DNA of 64,000 bases from Eubacteriales bacterium. GTDB lineage: Bacteria; Bacillota; Clostridia; Lachnospirales; Lachnospiraceae. Where the stretch lies: positions 62,001-126,000 of the forward strand of contig JAUNGC010000005.1 of NCBI GenBank assembly GCA_030524745.1. The letters are read 5' to 3'. Below are positions 1 through 8,859 of the stretch, piece by piece. The notes under the pieces are model-generated. The model was not told the origin of the DNA and searched no databases. It saw nothing but the letters and a program-made list of their open reading frames with translations. The translations under genes and the position numbers were made by a program. Each line of letters begins with the position of its first letter. The stretch's first letter is position 1.

Positions 1-951
1 GACAGCTTTCACCCGCGTTATCACATTCCGGTGATTTCTCTGTACGGCGATCACCGCAAGCCTACGGACGAGGATGTGGAAAATCTGGATCTTCTGGTCT
101 ATGATATTCAGGATGTGGGGCTCCGTTATTATACGTATCTTTATACCATGTGTTATTCCCTGGATAAAGCAGCCCAAAAGGGGATTCCCTATGTGATTCT
201 GGACCGCCCGAATCCTCTGGGCGGCCGTCAGATCCGGGGCGCCCGAATCCGTCAGGATTATCACAGCTTTGTGGGAGATTATGAACTGCCGATGCGTTAT
301 GGCCTGACCATCGGCGAGGCGGCGCACTATTATCTGAAGTATACCGGAACAAAGGCGGATCTCACGGTGATTCCGATGGAGAATTACACCATGGACACCA
401 CTTTTCCCCGAACCGGGCTTTTGTGGAATGTGCCGTCTCCGGCGCTTCCTGCTTTTGAGAGCGTGTTATGCTATTGCGGCGGCTGTCTGTTTGAGACGGT
501 CAATGTCAGCGAAGGCCGCGGAAGCGCAAAACCGTTTCAGATGTACGGCGCGCCTTTCATCGATATGGATCGGTTTTACGAGGATGTGAAGGCGCAGTGG
601 AAGGACGATTCCATTGTGTTCCGCAGAAGAGCCTTTGTACCAAACTGCAGCAAGCATCAGGGAGAAGTCTGCTATGGGCTGGAATTTTTCCCGCTCAGAG
701 AGGAATGCGATTTCCTTCCGCTGGCGCTTATCATGATGAAAGCGATCTTTGAACGCTACCCTGAGAAGGCGGTATTTTGCGCCTTGCCGGACGGGGAGAG
801 CGAAAACCGTCTGGCGGTTCTGTACGGCAATGAACTGGCGCTTGCGTATATCAGAGGAAATATAGCCATGAAGGAACTGCAGGAAGCCTGGACGGCGGAA
901 GACGAAGCGTTTGCGGCGTATGCAAGGGATATCCGGATTTACCGGGATTAA
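1..951 (+). CDS. NamZ/DUF1343-family exo-beta-N-acetylmuramidase, 5' truncated by window
   Basis: The reading frame is open from base 1, so the gene starts before the window; 316 residues of the C-terminal part are visible. The stretch LLVYDIQDVGLRYYTYLYT, followed by DRPNPLGG, is typical of the DUF1343 family, whose characterised member NamZ removes terminal MurNAc from peptidoglycan fragments. ETVNVSEGRGSAKPF further on is also a family hallmark. The next gene, 13 bases downstream, is a GlcNAc/MurNAc-type kinase, which fits recovery of cell-wall amino sugars. The N-terminus, and so any signal peptide, cannot be seen. The family call is firm; the exact substrate is inferred. Confidence 0.88.
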   Translation, partial: DSFHPRYHIPVISLYGDHRKPTDEDVENLDLLVYDIQDVGLRYYTYLYTMCYSLDKAAQKGIPYVILDRPNPLGGRQIRGARIRQDYHSFVGDYELPMRYGLTIGEAAHYYLKYTGTKADLTVIPMENYTMDTTFPRTGLLWNVPSPALPAFESVLCYCGGCLFETVNVSEGRGSAKPFQMYGAPFIDMDRFYEDVKAQWKDDSIVFRRRAFVPNCSKHQGEVCYGLEFFPLREECDFLPLALIMMKAIFERYPEKAVFCALPDGESENRLAVLYGNELALAYIRGNIAMKELQEAWTAEDEAFAAYARDIRIYRD

Positions 952-964
952 GCGGGGAGAGAAT

Positions 965-1882
965 ATGTATCGGATCGGGATAGACGGCGGCGGAACGAGA
1001 AGCCGGTTTGCGGTGCTGGAAAACGGAAAAGAGTTGTTCCGGTGCGAAAGCGGCGGGCTGAACTATAACAGCTATGGAGAGAAGGAAATTCTGTCAAATC
1101 TTTTGGCGGCAATGACAGCATTGACAAAAGCAGGATTTAAACCGCAGGATTGTGCGGGAATCGGCGCGGGCGCGGCCGGAATCAGCAATCCGAAGGCGAT
1201 TCCTTTTTTAAAAGGCAGCCTGCGGAAACAGGGATTTTCCTGTCCTATTGTAATTGCTGGCGATCAGGAAGCCGCTCTTGTGGGAGGAATCGGAAAGAAA
1301 GCGGGAATTTTGCTGATTGCCGGAACCGGTTCCATCTGCATGGCGCAGGACGGCAGAGGAAACCGCTTCCGGACCGGCGGTTACGGACATATCATAGATG
1401 ATGCCGGAAGCGCCTATGCGGTGGGAAGGGACATTTTAAATGCGGTAGTGCGGGCGCGGGATGGCAGGGCCAATCCCACCGCATTGGAAGAAAGGGTATT
1501 TGAAACCTTATCCGTTAAAACGATGGAGGAAGTAATCGCCTATATCTATGCTCCGGAACGGAACAAAAAAGATATCGCGGCGCTGGCCTCCATTCTGACC
1601 GATACATTGATTTTGGAGGATGCCGCCGCAGGGCGGATTGCGGCCCATGCCGCAGAAGAACTGACTCTGCTGGTGATTGCAGCGCTGGCGCAAATCAATT
1701 CTTCCGCAGTAAGAACGGAAAATGGACCCGAATGCTTCCCTCTGCTTCTGGAAGGAGGACTGATCCTGAAAAACCGGGAAATCAACCGGATGTTCTGGAG
1801 AATTCTTCAGGAAAAAGAGATACCGGTCTTTCCGGCGCAAAAGGAACATGACGCGGCATACGGCGCGGCGCTGCTGCTTTAA
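965..1882 (+). CDS. BadF/BadG/BcrA/BcrD-type sugar kinase (GlcNAc/MurNAc kinase-like)
   Basis: A 305-residue ASKHA-fold kinase. The N-terminal phosphate loop is IGIDGGGTRSRF (residues 4-15), and the second phosphate motif is AGTGSICMA. Family members phosphorylate GlcNAc, MurNAc or glucosamine. The chosen ATG follows GGGGAGAGAAT; a longer frame opens at 911 inside the upstream gene but has no ribosome site. Coming straight after the NamZ-like gene, it probably phosphorylates the released MurNAc or GlcNAc, like MurK of clostridia. This is inference, since close homologues differ in sugar preference. Its stop overlaps the stop of the convergent pseudouridine synthase (shared TTAA), leaving no room for a terminator. 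Confidence 0.85.
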   Translation: MYRIGIDGGGTRSRFAVLENGKELFRCESGGLNYNSYGEKEILSNLLAAMTALTKAGFKPQDCAGIGAGAAGISNPKAIPFLKGSLRKQGFSCPIVIAGDQEAALVGGIGKKAGILLIAGTGSICMAQDGRGNRFRTGGYGHIIDDAGSAYAVGRDILNAVVRARDGRANPTALEERVFETLSVKTMEEVIAYIYAPERNKKDIAALASILTDTLILEDAAAGRIAAHAAEELTLLVIAALAQINSSAVRTENGPECFPLLLEGGLILKNREINRMFWRILQEKEIPVFPAQKEHDAAYGAALLL

Positions 1883-2766
1883 CGAAGTACCTGTTGCATG
1901 TCATCCGGCAGAGGAGCGGTAAATTCCATTTTTATTCCTGTGATGGGATGTAAAAATTCCAGCCTGTAAGAATGCAGCGCCTGGCGGCTGATGAATTCCA
2001 TATCGGGATTATAGAGGGAGTCTCCGATCAGCGGAAATCCCAGATATTTCATATGAATCCGTATCTGATGGGTACGGCCTGTTTCCAGATGAAGGCGGAT
2101 CAGGCTGTGCCCGTTTTTTTCTTCGATGCGTTCATAATGGGTGACGGCGGATTCCCCGTTTTCAAAATCGATGGTCCGCTCGATGATGGAGCCGGGCTTT
2201 CTGCCAAGCGGCGCGGTGATCGTTCCTCTTTCGGGCTCGATTTTCCCACGCACGATTCCCAGATATTCCCGGTGAATTTCCCTTCTTTTCACCATAGTGG
2301 ACAGAATGCTGCCGCTTACCATGTGCTTTGCGATGATGGTGAGCCCGGAAGTGTTGTGATCCAGCCGGTTGATACAGCGAAAGACGAAAGGACAGTTCTG
2401 CTGCGCATAGTACCATGCCACCGCGTTGCCCAGGGAGTTGGTATAATTGCTCATAGAAGGATGAATAGGCATATCCGCCTGCTTATTGATGACAAGCAGA
2501 TCTTCATCCTCATAGACGATATCCAGAGGATGCTCCACCGGAGGGATCTTGGGAGAAGATACATCCTCCACAATATGTACCGTCAGCACATCCCCTTCCC
2601 GCAGGCCAAAGATCATATATTCCCGCTTGCCATTGACCAGTATCCCCTCCGGAATCTTCTTCAAATCCGTCAGATTAGCTGCAGAATACCCCCTCTTTTT
2701 CAAAAACTGAGCCACCGTATGATCGCTATCCTCGCCGCTTATCCGATAAATAATCGTACGTTCCAT
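1879..2766 (-). CDS. RluA-family RNA pseudouridine synthase
   Basis: A 295-residue RluA-type enzyme that isomerises uridine to pseudouridine in rRNA or tRNA. An N-terminal S4-like region (about residues 10-75) precedes the catalytic domain. The catalytic motif is CINRLDHNTSGL, with the essential Asp in RLD, followed by LETGRTHQIRIHM. The frame stays open 87 codons upstream, but that part lies in a long inverted repeat and has no family similarity, so the start MERTIIYR is chosen. RluA, RluC and RluD subtypes cannot be separated here. The gene lies downstream of potD on the same strand, but a 220-nt hairpin separates them. Confidence 0.9.
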   Translation of the reverse strand: MERTIIYRISGEDSDHTVAQFLKKRGYSAANLTDLKKIPEGILVNGKREYMIFGLREGDVLTVHIVEDVSSPKIPPVEHPLDIVYEDEDLLVINKQADMPIHPSMSNYTNSLGNAVAWYYAQQNCPFVFRCINRLDHNTSGLTIIAKHMVSGSILSTMVKRREIHREYLGIVRGKIEPERGTITAPLGRKPGSIIERTIDFENGESAVTHYERIEEKNGHSLIRLHLETGRTHQIRIHMKYLGFPLIGDSLYNPDMEFISRQALHSYRLEFLHPITGIKMEFTAPLPDDMQQVLR

Positions 2767-2832
2767 AAAGTTAGTTTTACTCCACTGATAAATATTGTTG
2801 TTTGACCACCTGACGAAAGAAAACACAATCCG

Positions 2833-3052
2833 GAAGACGGCAATACAGTCCGGAGTGAAGAAGAACAGCGCCCGGAAGCATTCCTTTGCCGGCAGAACCT
2901 TTGAAAACGCATCGGCACTTAACAAGCAACGATCGAAGATCGGTGCGCGTTTAGTGCCGCTATGCGTTTTCAGAGCGAAAGCGTGTTCTGCGGGAAAGGA
3001 ATGCTTCCGGGCGCGTCCTTCTGCCACTCACCCGGACTGTAACGCCGTCCTT
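2833..3052. repeat. ~220-nt imperfect inverted repeat (long hairpin) between potD and rluA-like gene
   Basis: The left arm (2833-2930) and right arm (about 2945-3052) are reverse complements over nearly their whole length with small bulges. CCCGGAAGCATTCCTTT at 2871-2887 pairs with AAAGGAATGCTTCCGGG at 2995-3011. TACAGTCCGG at 2844-2853 pairs with CCGGACTGTA at 3032-3041. GAAAACGCAT at 2903-2912 pairs with ATGCGTTTTC at 2962-2971. The centre is near 2936 (GATCGAAGATCG). It abuts the potD stop codon. It may be a MITE-like element, a structured RNA, or an elaborate 3' end of the pot operon. No transposase is present. Confidence 0.85.
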
Positions 3053-4150
3053 TTAATTGGATTTCACTTCTTTCCACATGTCGTTGTAGAGAGAATCCCC
3101 TTCCTCTCCGAGGTAGTTAAAGGTCTCCAGATTCTGATACTGGGACAGATCCGGGAATGCGATCGGAGAATTGCGGATATCCTCATCCTCAATCAGTTCC
3201 CGCGCCGCATCGTTTGGCGTGGAATAGGTGATGTATTCAAAGTTCATCAGCGCGATATCGGGCCGGCACATGAAATCGATGAACTTCTCTGCGTTTTCCA
3301 TATTGGGCGCATTTTTGGGGATGACCCAGGAATCGATCCAGACGTTCGTACCTTCTTTGGGGACCACATATTCCAGATCGGGATTTTCTCTTTGGGTGTA
3401 AATCGCTTCACCGGAGTAGATTACGCCGAGAGCAGCCTCGCCGCCGATCATTTTATCACGAACCTGATCGATTACATATGCCTGTACAAGCGGCTTCTGA
3501 GCGATCAGCAGATCTCTTGCGGCGGCAAGTTCGTCGGGGTCGGTGCTGTTCATGGAATTGCCGTTCAGTTTCAGGGCTACCATGAAGGCGTCGCGGACGG
3601 AATCCTGCATGAGAATATTATCCGCATATTTTTCATTCCAGAGGATCGACCAACTGTCCACGGGATCATCCACCATCGTTTTGTTATACAAAATTCCCAC
3701 AGTGCCCCAGCAATAGGGAACGGAATATTTATTTTCGGGATCAAAGCCTCTGGACTGTTCCCAGTAGGACTCGCCGATATTTTCCTTCGCGTTGGGAATG
3801 TTGTCAAAGTTTATTTCCGCCAGAAGATCGTTGTCGATCATTTTCTGAATCATGTAGTCGGAAGGGCAGATGACGTCATATTTGGACGCTCCGGCTTCCA
3901 CCTTGGGATACATGATTTCGTTGGTTTCAAATTCATCATAAACGACTTTAATGCCTGTCTCTTCTTCAAACATCTCGATTGCGTCCGGATCGATGTATTC
4001 GCCCCAGTTGTAAACGACCACTTCGCCGTTTGAGCCGGCCGAAGAAGAAGAGCCGCAGGCTGTGAGCATGCCTGCCGTCAGGGAAAAGAACAGGAGAGCG
4101 CATACGCTCTTTTTCAGAATAACGGGAAGGAAAGATAATTTCTTGTTCAT
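3053..4150 (-). CDS. potD: Spermidine/putrescine ABC transporter, substrate-binding lipoprotein PotD
   Basis: A 365-residue extracellular binding lipoprotein. A hydrophobic signal peptide ends in the lipobox L-T-A-C with the lipidated Cys at residue 32. The mature part opens with VVVYNWGEYIDPDAI, the PotD/PotF signature, and contains YDVICPSDYMIQKM and the polyamine-site region with SYWEQSRGFDPENKYSVPYCWGT-like order. It is the last gene of the operon, four bases after potC. It captures polyamines for the PotB/PotC channel. Length and order match the usual potABCD arrangement. The choice between spermidine and putrescine cannot be made from sequence. Confidence 0.95.
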   Translation of the reverse strand: MNKKLSFLPVILKKSVCALLFFSLTAGMLTACGSSSSAGSNGEVVVYNWGEYIDPDAIEMFEEETGIKVVYDEFETNEIMYPKVEAGASKYDVICPSDYMIQKMIDNDLLAEINFDNIPNAKENIGESYWEQSRGFDPENKYSVPYCWGTVGILYNKTMVDDPVDSWSILWNEKYADNILMQDSVRDAFMVALKLNGNSMNSTDPDELAAARDLLIAQKPLVQAYVIDQVRDKMIGGEAALGVIYSGEAIYTQRENPDLEYVVPKEGTNVWIDSWVIPKNAPNMENAEKFIDFMCRPDIALMNFEYITYSTPNDAARELIEDEDIRNSPIAFPDLSQYQNLETFNYLGEEGDSLYNDMWKEVKSN

Positions 4151-4154
4151 TTTT

Positions 4155-4958
4155 CTAATTCCTTTCTATGGATAATGTGGCGCCGGCTTTGTTTTTGGAC
4201 TTCGGCGTATGGTTAACCAGAATCAAAAGCACCAGCACGCTGATGAAAATCAGCGTGGACAACGCATACATTTCAGGCTTGATTCCTTTTTTGACTTCCG
4301 TATAAATTTTTGTGGACAGCGTATCCACGCCCGGCCCCTTTGTGAAGTGGGTGATAACGAAATCGTCCAAAGACATCGTAAAGGCCATTAAAAATCCGGA
4401 CAGGATGCCCGGCAGAAGATCCGGAAATACAACCTTGAAAAACGCCTGGCTTTTGGAAGCGCCCAGGTCCAGAGCAGCCTCATAGACGCTTGGATTTAAT
4501 TGTTTTACCCGGGGCATAACGCTCAAAATCACATAGGGGATATTGAACGTGATGTGGGACAGCAGGATGGTGCCGAAACCAAATTTTGCGCGCAGGGTCA
4601 AAAACAGCAGCATCAGGGAAATTCCTGTTACAATTTCCGCATTCAGCATCGGGATATTGGTGATGCTCATGAAAATCGCGCGGCTTTGGCGTTTCATGCT
4701 GTTAAACGACAGCGTGGCGACCGTGCCGATCAGCGTGGCGGCGACGGCGGAGAGTAGGGCGATCAGCAGCGTGTTATACAGCGCCTGCATGATGTCCGCA
4801 TTGGAAAAAAGTTCGCCGTACCATTTCAGGGTGAACCCGCCCCATTTCGCGCGGGTTCTGCTGGCATTGAAGGAGAGCACGATCAGCGTTACGATGGGGG
4901 CGTACATGAAAATAATAATCAGGGCGATATAAATTTTCTGCGCATATTTCTTAATCAT
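4155..4958 (-). CDS. potC: Spermidine/putrescine ABC transporter permease PotC
   Basis: A 267-residue membrane protein with about six hydrophobic segments. The EAA loop that docks the ATPase reads YEAALDLGASKSQAFFKVVFP. The N-terminus KKYAQKIYIALIIIFMYAPI and the phrase LSFNASR are typical of PotC. Its ATG overlaps the potB stop codon, so the pair is probably translationally coupled. It forms the inner-membrane channel together with PotB. Confidence 0.94.
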   Translation of the reverse strand: MIKKYAQKIYIALIIIFMYAPIVTLIVLSFNASRTRAKWGGFTLKWYGELFSNADIMQALYNTLLIALLSAVAATLIGTVATLSFNSMKRQSRAIFMSITNIPMLNAEIVTGISLMLLFLTLRAKFGFGTILLSHITFNIPYVILSVMPRVKQLNPSVYEAALDLGASKSQAFFKVVFPDLLPGILSGFLMAFTMSLDDFVITHFTKGPGVDTLSTKIYTEVKKGIKPEMYALSTLIFISVLVLLILVNHTPKSKNKAGATLSIERN

Positions 4959-5815
4959 AATGCGGTTCCCTCCCCATTTTTATCAAATATTGCGGTCAGA
5001 ACCATATTGATGATAATGAAAATCATCAGTACGATGGAAAGGCCGCTGCCCAGGTGCCAGTTGCTGGCCTGGGTGAATTCCTGCTCGATGACATTGCCGA
5101 TCAGGAGAATCTTGCTGCCGCCCAGCAAATTGCTGATTACGAAGGTGGTCAGCGCAGGCACGAATACCATCGTGATGCCGCTGATGACGCCGGGAATGCT
5201 CAGCGGAAAGATCACGCGCAGAAAGGTCTGTACCGCGTTTGCACCCAGGTCGTAAGCCGCATTGACCACGTTGGGATCGATCTTTGTGAGCGAGTTGTAT
5301 AGCGGCAGTATCATAAACGGCAGAAAATTATATACCATGCCGAGGATGATGGCGCCCGGCGTATTGATAATATTTAAGGCCGGCAAATGCAAAAAATTCA
5401 GTATCGAATTGATGACGCCCGTTTTTTCCAGCAGGGTCTGCCATGCCAGCGTGCGGAGCAGAAAGTTCATCCACATGGGCAGAATGAAGATCAGCACGAT
5501 GAAACTCTGCTGACTGACGTTTTTCTGCGCCAGAATCATTGCCAGCGGATAAGCCAGAAGCAGGCAGATCACGGTGCTGACGATGGAAAGCCCGATGGAA
5601 AGCCAGAGAGCTTTTGCATGTTCTGCAGTGGCGATGGCGGTGACATTTTCCAAAGTGAAAGCGCCTGTCCGGTCTGTCAACCCATAATAAAATATCATGC
5701 AGAGCGGAATGATGATAAAGGCGATTGACCAGAACAGATAGGGGGCGGTCATAAGCTTCTCGTTAAAGTATGCAGTTTTGGGAGGTTCCGTTTTTTTACT
5801 GACAGCTTTACTCAT
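4955..5815 (-). CDS. potB: Spermidine/putrescine ABC transporter permease PotB
   Basis: A 286-residue permease with six predicted membrane helices and an EAA loop ([20 protein letters not shown]). I chose the ATG at 5815 (MSKAVSKK), which overlaps the potA stop as ATGAGTAA and has GGAGG 12 bases upstream. A TTG nine bases earlier sits too close to that ribosome site. It is the second half of the polyamine channel, partner of PotC, and fits the operon order potA-potB-potC-potD. Confidence 0.94.
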   Translation of the reverse strand: MSKAVSKKTEPPKTAYFNEKLMTAPYLFWSIAFIIIPLCMIFYYGLTDRTGAFTLENVTAIATAEHAKALWLSIGLSIVSTVICLLLAYPLAMILAQKNVSQQSFIVLIFILPMWMNFLLRTLAWQTLLEKTGVINSILNFLHLPALNIINTPGAIILGMVYNFLPFMILPLYNSLTKIDPNVVNAAYDLGANAVQTFLRVIFPLSIPGVISGITMVFVPALTTFVISNLLGGSKILLIGNVIEQEFTQASNWHLGSGLSIVLMIFIIINMVLTAIFDKNGEGTAL

Positions 5816-6881
5816 CGATTGCAACAGCCTCCTCGTCTTCCGAAGCCGGTTTGTTCATGATCTGAATATCGAAGGGATCCACCCTGATACCAACTCTTGT
5901 GCCCACCGGGAACATATCGGTGGAGTGAACCAGCCATTCAAAACCGTTTGCAGTAACTTCCATCTCGTAGTGAACGCCTTTGAAGATCAGATGGGTGACA
6001 ACGCCTTCCAGCGTACCTTCCTCCGGCTTGACCAGATCCACGTCTTCCGGACGGATCACCACGTCCACGGGCTTGTTCTGCCCGAAACCTTTGTCCACAC
6101 AGGCAAATTTCGCACCGAGTATTTCCACCAGTTCATCCCGGATCATGGTGGAAGCGATAATATTGGAATCGCCGATAAAGTCCGCCACAAAAGCGTTTTC
6201 CGGCTCATTGTATATTTTTTCCGGGGTGCCGATCTGCTGGATATAGCCCTGGTTCATGACGACGATGGTATCGGACATGGTGAGGGCCTCTTCCTGGTCG
6301 TGGGTGACATAGATGAAGGTGATGCCCAGTTCGTTTTTCAGGCGGATCAGTTCATATTGCATGTCCTGGCGCAGCTTTAAGTCCAGCGCGCCCAGCGGTT
6401 CGTCCAGAAGCAGAAGCTTCGGTTCGTTCACAATGGCGCGGGCGATCGCAATACGCTGCTGCTGGCCGCCGCTTAAGGAATCGGGCATACGGTTCTCAAA
6501 ACCGTCCAGGTTTACCAGCTTCAGGGCATATTTGATCTTATCGTTTATATAGGATTTGGTTTTTCCTTTGATTTTTAAGCCGAAAGCGATATTTTCCGCA
6601 ATAGTCATATGGGGAAAAAGCGCATATTTCTGGAAAACAGTGTTGAGCTGACGTTTGTTCGGCGGAAGATTGGTGATATCCTGTCCGTTAAAATAGACGA
6701 TACCCTGGTCGGGCTTTTCAAAGCCGCCGATGATGCGCAGCGTGGTGGTTTTCCCGCAGCCGCTGGGACCCAAAAGCGTCAGAAATTCATTCTCACGAAT
6801 GTAAAGGTTCATGTCGTCCAGGACCGTATTGTCATCATAAATTTTGGTGATGTGCTGTAAGTCGATCAGTCTCGTGCTCAT
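5808..6881 (-). CDS. potA: Spermidine/putrescine ABC transporter ATP-binding protein PotA
   Basis: A 357-residue ATPase. Walker A is GPSGCGKTT (about residues 38-46), the ABC signature is LSGGQQQR, Walker B is [12 protein letters not shown], and the switch His lies in THDQEEAL. The C-terminal 120 residues form the TOBE-type regulatory domain usual for PotA (MevaI/MalK-like), with [11 protein letters not shown]. It powers polyamine import through PotB/PotC. It follows the XRE-cupin gene by 73 bases in the same direction, with only a small CAGTG/CACTG hairpin between. Confidence 0.95.
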   Translation of the reverse strand: MSTRLIDLQHITKIYDDNTVLDDMNLYIRENEFLTLLGPSGCGKTTTLRIIGGFEKPDQGIVYFNGQDITNLPPNKRQLNTVFQKYALFPHMTIAENIAFGLKIKGKTKSYINDKIKYALKLVNLDGFENRMPDSLSGGQQQRIAIARAIVNEPKLLLLDEPLGALDLKLRQDMQYELIRLKNELGITFIYVTHDQEEALTMSDTIVVMNQGYIQQIGTPEKIYNEPENAFVADFIGDSNIIASTMIRDELVEILGAKFACVDKGFGQNKPVDVVIRPEDVDLVKPEEGTLEGVVTHLIFKGVHYEMEVTANGFEWLVHSTDMFPVGTRVGIRVDPFDIQIMNKPASEDEEAVAIDE

Positions 6882-6954
6882 TTGTAAAAACCTTTGCAGT
6901 GTGTGACACTGTTCCCTTCTTAATTAAAATAATGAAGTAAAAGCCTGCGCCCGT

Positions 6955-7494
6955 TTAAAAACTGGGCGGGCTGGATACCCAGATGAGAGAGGCGCCCGTT
7001 TTGGAACCCGCCGTGATATAGTGGGTGGATTTGGGTACAAAATAGAAGGATTCCCCTTTTTTGGCGCGGTAACTTTTCTTGCCGATGTGGATGGTGATGC
7101 TGCCGGAAAGCACATAGCCGAATTCTTCGCCTTCGTGCGGGTTGTCCGGATAAGTGCTCCCGCCGGGAGCGAGCGTTACGCGGATCGGCTCCATGATATT
7201 TTTCTGGGCGTTGGGGATGATCCATTCCGTTTTGTTTTTGTACTCTTCATCCAGCTTTTCAAAGTAATCGCTGTCGTGGAATACAACCTGCTCTTCCGGC
7301 TCTTCGTTGAAAAAATCCTTCAGATCGGTGCCCAGCGCCTGCAGGATGTCCATCAGGGTGGCGATGGAAGGGGAGGTGAGATCCCGCTCCAGTTGTGAGA
7401 TGAAGCCTTTTGACAGTTCCGTGCGGTCCGCCAGTTCTTCCTGCGTGAGGTTTTTCTGGATCCGCAGTTCCTTTAATTTTGCTCCGATTTCCAT
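6955..7494 (-). CDS. XRE-family regulator with C-terminal cupin domain, probable regulator of pot operon
   Basis: A 179-residue regulator. Residues 3-60 form an XRE helix-turn-helix (LKELRIQKNLTQEELADRT, then SKGFISQLERD). Residues 105-178 form a cupin with HEGEEFGYVLSGS and SFYFVPKSTHYITAG. This layout is that of PuuR-like polyamine or amino-acid responsive repressors. The ATG at 7494 follows AAGGA by seven bases; an upstream TTG at 7542 has no such site. It is the first gene of the potABCD operon, so autoregulation through polyamine sensing by the cupin is a reasonable inference. Confidence 0.88.
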   Translation of the reverse strand: MEIGAKLKELRIQKNLTQEELADRTELSKGFISQLERDLTSPSIATLMDILQALGTDLKDFFNEEPEEQVVFHDSDYFEKLDEEYKNKTEWIIPNAQKNIMEPIRVTLAPGGSTYPDNPHEGEEFGYVLSGSITIHIGKKSYRAKKGESFYFVPKSTHYITAGSKTGASLIWVSSPPSF

Positions 7495-7570
7495 AATTTT
7501 GTCCTTCTCTGACAGCCTCTTTGAAAAGGGGATCTGCCGCAACTGTGAAAAACAGTTATTTTAAACAAAA

Positions 7571-7632
7571 AGTTTAATAAAACTAAACAAACACACTGAT
7601 TCTCATTATAGATTTTTTTTTACGGTTGTCAA
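7571..7632 (-). promoter_or_regulatory. Consensus promoter and palindromic operator of xre-potABCD operon
   Basis: On the minus strand a perfect TTGACA (7627-7632) is followed after 16 bases by TATAAT (7605-7610). Downstream of the -10 lies the palindrome AGTTT-AATA-AAACT (7571-7584), followed by an extra AAAC-type half site. It lies in the early transcribed region, where a bound repressor could block the polymerase. It is the natural candidate operator for the XRE-cupin protein. Confidence 0.75.
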
Positions 7633-7696
7633 TGGTATCCTGCAAAAAAAACAGATAAATTTTTGCGGGGATCCGGGACAATTTCAAAAAATAGGA

Positions 7697-7726
7697 TTAA
7701 CAAAATGCGGAAAGGTATGGTAGAAT
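7697..7726 (+). promoter_or_regulatory. Promoter of lactonase-like gene
   Basis: TTAACA (7697-7702), 18 bases, TAGAAT (7721-7726), about 60 bases before the start codon at 7785. It diverges from the pot operon promoter. Confidence 0.5.
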
Positions 7727-7784
7727 AAATACAACGGTGCAAAAGAGGCGCCGGATTGAAAATAATGGCCGGGAGGTTTGCGTC

Positions 7785-8840
7785 ATGTCAAAAAATGAAA
7801 AGTATGTAGCCTATGTTTCTACTTATACAATGGGGGACCATCATGGCATTACCATATACGATGTGGATCTGGAAAACGGCAGGTTTTCCTTAAAGGATAA
7901 GGTGGAAATCACAAATTCATCCTATCTTACCATTTCCCACAACAGGAAGTGGCTGTATTCCATCACGGATTTCGGTGTGGAAGCTTATGAGATTTTGCCG
8001 GACGGCGCCTTAAAAACGATCAACACGGCGACGATTAACGGCATGCGCGGCCACTATCTGTCCACAGATTACGAGGATAAATTTCTTTTTGTTGCGGGCT
8101 GGCACGACGGCAAGATCACAGCCCTGCGGCTGAACGGGGACGGCAGCGTGGGAGAGATCACGGATGAAATTTTCCATAAAGGGCTGGGAAGCATTTCGGA
8201 ACGGAATTTCCGTCCTCATGTGAGCTGCGTGAAGATGACCAGAGACAACCACTATCTTTGCGCCGCGGATATGGGACTGGACCACACAAAGATATACCGC
8301 CTGGATCATCAGACCGGGAAACTGAAGCTGACGGATGTCATCAGAAGCGAACTGGAATCCGCGCCCAGCCATATCAAATTCAGCAGGAACGGGGAATTCC
8401 TTTATATTGTACATGAATTGAAGAAGATCATCGATGTGTATACTTATCAGGAAGTGAATGATATCCCATATTTTGAAAAGATTCAGACGATTCCGACGGT
8501 CAATAATTACCATGCCAGCGGCACGGCGGCAAGCGCGCTGAATCTGTCCGAGGATTTCAAATATCTGATCAGTTCCAACGCGGGAGACAACAGCGTGGTG
8601 GTCTATCAGATTGAAGAGGGCACCGGTCTTTTGACGAAGCTGTTCTGCCTGCCGATCAGCGGCGAATATCCCAAGGATGCAGCGCTGTTCCCGGATAACC
8701 GCCATCTGGTTTCCTTAAATCATGAATCCAATACCATGACGTTTTTCACAGTGGATTTGAAAAAGGGACTGATCGTTATGAACGGAAAGGAGATCCGGGT
8801 GGATCAGCCAAACTGTGTGATTTTCCATCGGATCGGTTAG
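7785..8840 (+). CDS. Lactonase-family beta-propeller protein (6-phosphogluconolactonase/YbhE-like)
   Basis: A 351-residue cytosolic-looking protein without signal peptide or membrane segment. Repeated blades with hydrophobic beta-strands and phrases such as FRPHVSCVKMT, LCAADMGLDHTKIYRLD, GTAASALNLSEDFKYLISSNAGDNSVVVY-type order and GEYPKDAALFPDNRHLVSLNHESNTMTFF mark the seven-bladed lactonase family (COG2706). Members act as 6-phosphogluconolactonase or remain of unknown substrate. The ATG follows GGGAGG by nine bases. A frame opening at 7737 lacks a ribosome site. It stands alone, so the pathway is not fixed by context. Confidence 0.82.
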   Translation: MSKNEKYVAYVSTYTMGDHHGITIYDVDLENGRFSLKDKVEITNSSYLTISHNRKWLYSITDFGVEAYEILPDGALKTINTATINGMRGHYLSTDYEDKFLFVAGWHDGKITALRLNGDGSVGEITDEIFHKGLGSISERNFRPHVSCVKMTRDNHYLCAADMGLDHTKIYRLDHQTGKLKLTDVIRSELESAPSHIKFSRNGEFLYIVHELKKIIDVYTYQEVNDIPYFEKIQTIPTVNNYHASGTAASALNLSEDFKYLISSNAGDNSVVVYQIEEGTGLLTKLFCLPISGEYPKDAALFPDNRHLVSLNHESNTMTFFTVDLKKGLIVMNGKEIRVDQPNCVIFHRIG

Positions 8841-8859
8841 GACAGGAAGCCGCCGTATC

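Noticed and set aside
2767-3027. N-terminal extension of the pseudouridine synthase
   Set aside because: It only translates the inverted repeat, has no similarity to RluA proteins, and the start at 2766 gives the normal length.
2795-4033. Long plus-strand ORF (412 codons) across the potD region
   Set aside because: It is antisense to potD, whose signal peptide and binding-protein motifs are clear. The first part runs through the long inverted repeat. No ribosome site or family pattern.
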